Shown here piece by piece: positions 61,599 to 64,000 of a stretch of 64,000 nt of DNA. Made by a program: the position numbers and the translations under genes. Source of the DNA: Stappia sp. TSB10P1A (GTDB lineage: Bacteria; Pseudomonadota; Alphaproteobacteria; Rhizobiales; Stappiaceae). The stretch lies in assembly GCF_900185725.1 (NCBI RefSeq), contig NZ_FYAU01000036.1, forward strand, positions 372,001 through 436,000. The letters run 5' to 3'. The notes beneath the pieces were generated by a model. That model saw only the letters and a list, made by a program, of their open reading frames with translations. It was not told the origin of the DNA and did no database searches. The stretch's first letter is position 1, and every line of letters begins with the position of its first letter.

Positions 61599-62732
61599 TC
61601 AATTGCTGGCCAGCGCATCGATCGATCTGGCACTGGTCAGCAGCGGGCCGATGATCTGCAGGAACTTGCCGAACTCCGCCGTCGGATGGTTGGCGACGTA
61701 GATGATGTCCTTGTCGCGCATCTCCAGCGAACGGGCCAGGAAAAACGCCTCGGCCGCGCGCAGGTTCAGCTTGTAGACCACCGGAACGCGGCTCTTGGAG
61801 AACCTTTTCGCCACCTCTTCGCCGCGGATCTTGCGGATCAGCTCCCGGTCCTCGTAGCGGAACAGGAAGATGCCGCCGGCATCGGCGAAGAAGTCCTTGA
61901 GGCCGCCGACCTGGGCCAGGCCCTCGGCCAGCGTCACCGACTCGGTCTTGAACGGCACGAGCTGGGTGCTCTGGACCGCGCCGAAGGCGGAGAAGGTGCG
62001 CGGCTTGTGCGTCACCAGCACATTGTCGCCCGGCGTCAGCCAGATGTTGTTTTCCGGATATTCGATCAGGTCGACGAGGCGGGCCTCGCCGGAGCGCGAG
62101 CCGCGCTTGACCGTCACCACCGTCTCGTAGGTCGCCTCGCGCGAGCCGCCGGCCCGCGCCACCGCTTCCAGCAGGCGCATGCCGCGCACCGACATGGTGT
62201 ACTGGCCGGGCTTCATCACGTCGCCGACGACGACGACGCCGCTGCTCTCGTTGCCTTCCACCAGCACCAGCACCTGCGGCTCGATCGCCTTGCCCTTCAG
62301 CCGTTCCTGGATGGAGGAGCGCAGGCCCTCGACCGTCAGGCCGTTGGCCTGGATGCGGCCGGCATAGGGAATGAAGATATGGCCGGTCTCGTCGACCACC
62401 ACCGGCACCGAGACGTTCTTGCCGTCGGCGGTGGAGAACAGGCCTTCCGGCGCCGCTTCCCAGATCGTCACGACCAGGCGGTCGCCGATGCCGACGCGGG
62501 TCGAGCGGCCGGCGCCCGGCACGGAGGCGAAATGGCGCGAGAACGGTGCCGGGCGATAGTCGTGCACGGCGGCGACCGTCTGCCGGTCGAGTGTCAGAAG
62601 AACGTAGTTGGAGCTGAGAGCGTCGCCCTCGATCTCCTCGGAGGTGATGGTGATCGCGGCTGGTCCCTGCCCTGGCAGGCCTGCACAGCCCGCAAGCGAA
62701 AACGCAAGGAAAACAGGGATCAGAAAACGCAT
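61599..62732 (-). CDS. Polysaccharide export outer-membrane lipoprotein (KpsD/Wza/CtrA family)
   Basis: A 377-residue outer-membrane export protein. Residues 1-15 are a lipoprotein signal ending in LAGC with Cys16 as the lipidated residue. A Poly_export domain follows (IGDRLVVTIWEAAPEGLF, VVDETGHIFIPYAGRIQANG) and then two SLBB-like segments (GDVMKPGQYTMSV; QVGGLKDFFADAGG). It would form the channel that connects with the KpsE-like proteins and KpsMT. The start is ATG 62732 after GAGG. It is first of a kpsD-kpsS-kpsS-kpsC operon. Confidence 0.9.
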   Translation of the reverse strand: MRFLIPVFLAFSLAGCAGLPGQGPAAITITSEEIEGDALSSNYVLLTLDRQTVAAVHDYRPAPFSRHFASVPGAGRSTRVGIGDRLVVTIWEAAPEGLFSTADGKNVSVPVVVDETGHIFIPYAGRIQANGLTVEGLRSSIQERLKGKAIEPQVLVLVEGNESSGVVVVGDVMKPGQYTMSVRGMRLLEAVARAGGSREATYETVVTVKRGSRSGEARLVDLIEYPENNIWLTPGDNVLVTHKPRTFSAFGAVQSTQLVPFKTESVTLAEGLAQVGGLKDFFADAGGIFLFRYEDRELIRKIRGEEVAKRFSKSRVPVVYKLNLRAAEAFFLARSLEMRDKDIIYVANHPTAEFGKFLQIIGPLLTSARSIDALASN

Positions 62733-62839
62733 CAAGGCCTCGGTAGTGACAATGCGGACGTGTCACGCCCGCTTCTGTTAGCACCCTCGCGGGCGGGTGT
62801 CCAAGGCGGATGGGCGCACGCATCCGCATGTCCGGCACC

Positions 62840-62857
62840 TGTTGTCGAACGGCAACA
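62840..62857. promoter_or_regulatory. Inverted repeat upstream of the kpsD-like gene
   Basis: TGTTGTCGAACGGCAACA, with arms TGTTG/CAACA, sits 15 bp downstream of the proposed promoter -10 on the minus strand. It could be an operator; the binding protein is unknown. Confidence 0.35.
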
Positions 62858-62872
62858 TTGTTTACCCGATTG

Positions 62873-62901
62873 GTTAATCAAACAAAAAGTGAATCTGACA
62901 A
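62873..62901 (-). promoter_or_regulatory. Candidate promoter for the kpsD-like operon
   Basis: On the minus strand TTGTCA, 17 bases, ATTAAC fits a sigma-70-type promoter in an AT-rich pocket 140 bp before the kpsD-like start. Confidence 0.35.
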
Positions 62902-63191
62902 AATTGCCCCGATTTTCAGGCATTTGTGCGAAGCGGCAAAAGCGGCTCGCAAAGTGTCGCGGCCCGCCGGCGCGGCGCGCGGCGCCCCTTGCCGACACCG
63001 CCGGCCGCGTCCGTGGCGAGGGCGCTGCGGGGGCGCGGGAGTCGTCAAAGCGGATGAAACATGCCATATGGTGGCGGACCTGGACCGCGAAGGTCCGGCC
63101 GGTTCAGATCCGGTCAACCATTCGGGTCTAACCTTGGTTTACCATAGGGGCGATGACGGACCTCTCGGGTTCAACCGGAACAGGATATCTC

Positions 63192-64000
63192 GTGCGTATC
63201 AACGAGATCCGGGCAGCGTCCCCGCTGGCGTCGATGGCGGGGGATGCGGAAGACGCGCGGCGGCAGGCTCGCCGGCGCGCGCTTTGTGCTGCCCTGCTGG
63301 CCGGCACCCTGTTCAGCCTGCCGCCCGCCCCGGCGCAGGCGCTCGACCTGTTCGGGTGGTGGCCCTTCGGCTCTTCGCGCGGCGAATCGGAAACCGCCGT
63401 CGTCGATCCCTTCCCCTACACGGTCGCCCTGACGCTGACCGGCGGCGACGCCGATCTCAAGGAGAAGCTGGAGTCCGCCTCGCTCCTCGTCGACGACGCC
63501 GAGCGCCCGCCCTCCGGCGAGGCCGGGCTGATCGCCCGCGCCAATTCCGACTTCGAGCGTCTCGTCGGCCGGCTCTATGTCGAGGGCTACTATGCCGGCA
63601 CGGTCGATATCCGCATTGCCGGACTGACGCTGGAGGCGGCGCTGCGCATGCCCTCCCTGCCCGGCCCGCGCCCCGTCCCGGTGGCGATCCGGGTGTCGGC
63701 GGGGCCGCTCTTCACCTTCGGCAAGCTCTCCGTCGAGAGCGAAGGCCCGGCCGGACAGGTCGGCTCGCCGCAAAGCTACGGGCTGGTGCCGGGCGACACC
63801 GCCAACTCGGACAAGGTGCTGCGCGCCGAGCAGCGGATCGTCGCCGACCTGAAGGCGACCGGCCATCCCTTCGCGCGGATCGAGCGGCGCGAGATCGTCG
63901 CCGACCACGCCACCAACCGGCTCGACGTGCGCCTCGTCGCCGCGCCCGGCGAGGCCGCCCGGTTCGGCGCCGTCTCCGTCTCCGGCACCGAGGTGACGGA
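63192..64000 (+). CDS. tamA: TamA-like Omp85-family outer-membrane assembly protein (5' part)
   Basis: The first 269 codons of a gene that runs off the window. After a basic N-terminus comes a signal sequence (ALCAALLAGTLFSLPPAPAQA). The mature part shows POTRA-like strands: PYTVALTLTGGDADLKEKLE, then LVGRLYVEGYYAGTVDIRIA, GPLFTFGKLSVES and later RLDVRLVAAPGEAARFGAVS. This is the TamA plan, where three POTRA domains precede a 16-strand barrel; TamA works with TamB in outer-membrane biogenesis. GTG 63192 has AGGA 6 bases ahead; ATG 63153 in the same frame is an alternative start. Divergent from kpsD. Confidence 0.75.
   Translation, partial: MRINEIRAASPLASMAGDAEDARRQARRRALCAALLAGTLFSLPPAPAQALDLFGWWPFGSSRGESETAVVDPFPYTVALTLTGGDADLKEKLESASLLVDDAERPPSGEAGLIARANSDFERLVGRLYVEGYYAGTVDIRIAGLTLEAALRMPSLPGPRPVPVAIRVSAGPLFTFGKLSVESEGPAGQVGSPQSYGLVPGDTANSDKVLRAEQRIVADLKATGHPFARIERREIVADHATNRLDVRLVAAPGEAARFGAVSVSGTEVT

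Overview
The window is very GC-rich and densely coded and looks like a denitrifying alphaproteobacterium of the Hyphomicrobiales/Rhodobacterales type; a Stappia- or Roseibium-like marine organism would fit, but this is inferred from gene content and base composition only. No tRNA, rRNA, CRISPR array, transposase or prophage block was seen.

Region 1 (1-6.8 kb) is anaerobic respiration: the end of ubiV (O2-independent ubiquinone synthesis), mogA (molybdopterin), and a complete nitric oxide reductase locus. norE-norF is divergent from norC-norB-norQ-norD, and the shared control region carries two TTG-N8-CAA boxes of the FNR/NnrR type.

Region 2 (6.8-30 kb) is a polysaccharide biosynthesis cluster, mostly on the minus strand. 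It holds glycosyltransferases (including a 1688-residue multidomain enzyme), several SAM methyltransferases, a PAPS-dependent sulfotransferase, a HAD-family protein, galE, the first cysD-cysNC pair (PAPS synthesis), an RgpF-like glycosyltransferase and rfbA/rfbD/rfbC plus an atypical SDR in place of rfbB.

Region 3 (30-37.4 kb) is an ABC-type (Group 2/3 capsule) exporter: a FAD oxidoreductase behind a 6 x 13 bp tandem repeat, then kpsM, kpsT, two KpsE/CtrB-like proteins and an unusual protein that joins a glycosyltransferase-type accessory module to a sulfotransferase-like domain. A convergent methyltransferase follows.

Region 4 (37.5-47.8 kb) holds a sulfonate/nitrate-type ABC importer, a second diverged cysD-cysNC pair, a 1-kb repeat-bearing intergenic stretch, cysQ (PAP phosphatase), ugd (UDP-glucuronate) and a second galE.

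Region 5 (48-62.7 kb) is an rkp-1-like K-antigen block: a 2545-residue reducing type I polyketide synthase (RkpA-like), an alpha-oxoamine synthase (RkpG-like), a KpsC-type transferase, two tandem KpsS-type proteins and a KpsD/Wza-like outer-membrane export lipoprotein. A TamA-like Omp85 gene runs off the right end.

The main inference is that much of 7-63 kb works together to make, lipid-anchor, export and sulfate an acidic capsule. PAPS supply (two CysD-CysNC sets), PAP removal (CysQ), a recognisable sulfotransferase and a sulfotransferase-like protein are interleaved with UDP-glucuronate, rhamnose-type sugar genes and ABC capsule export.
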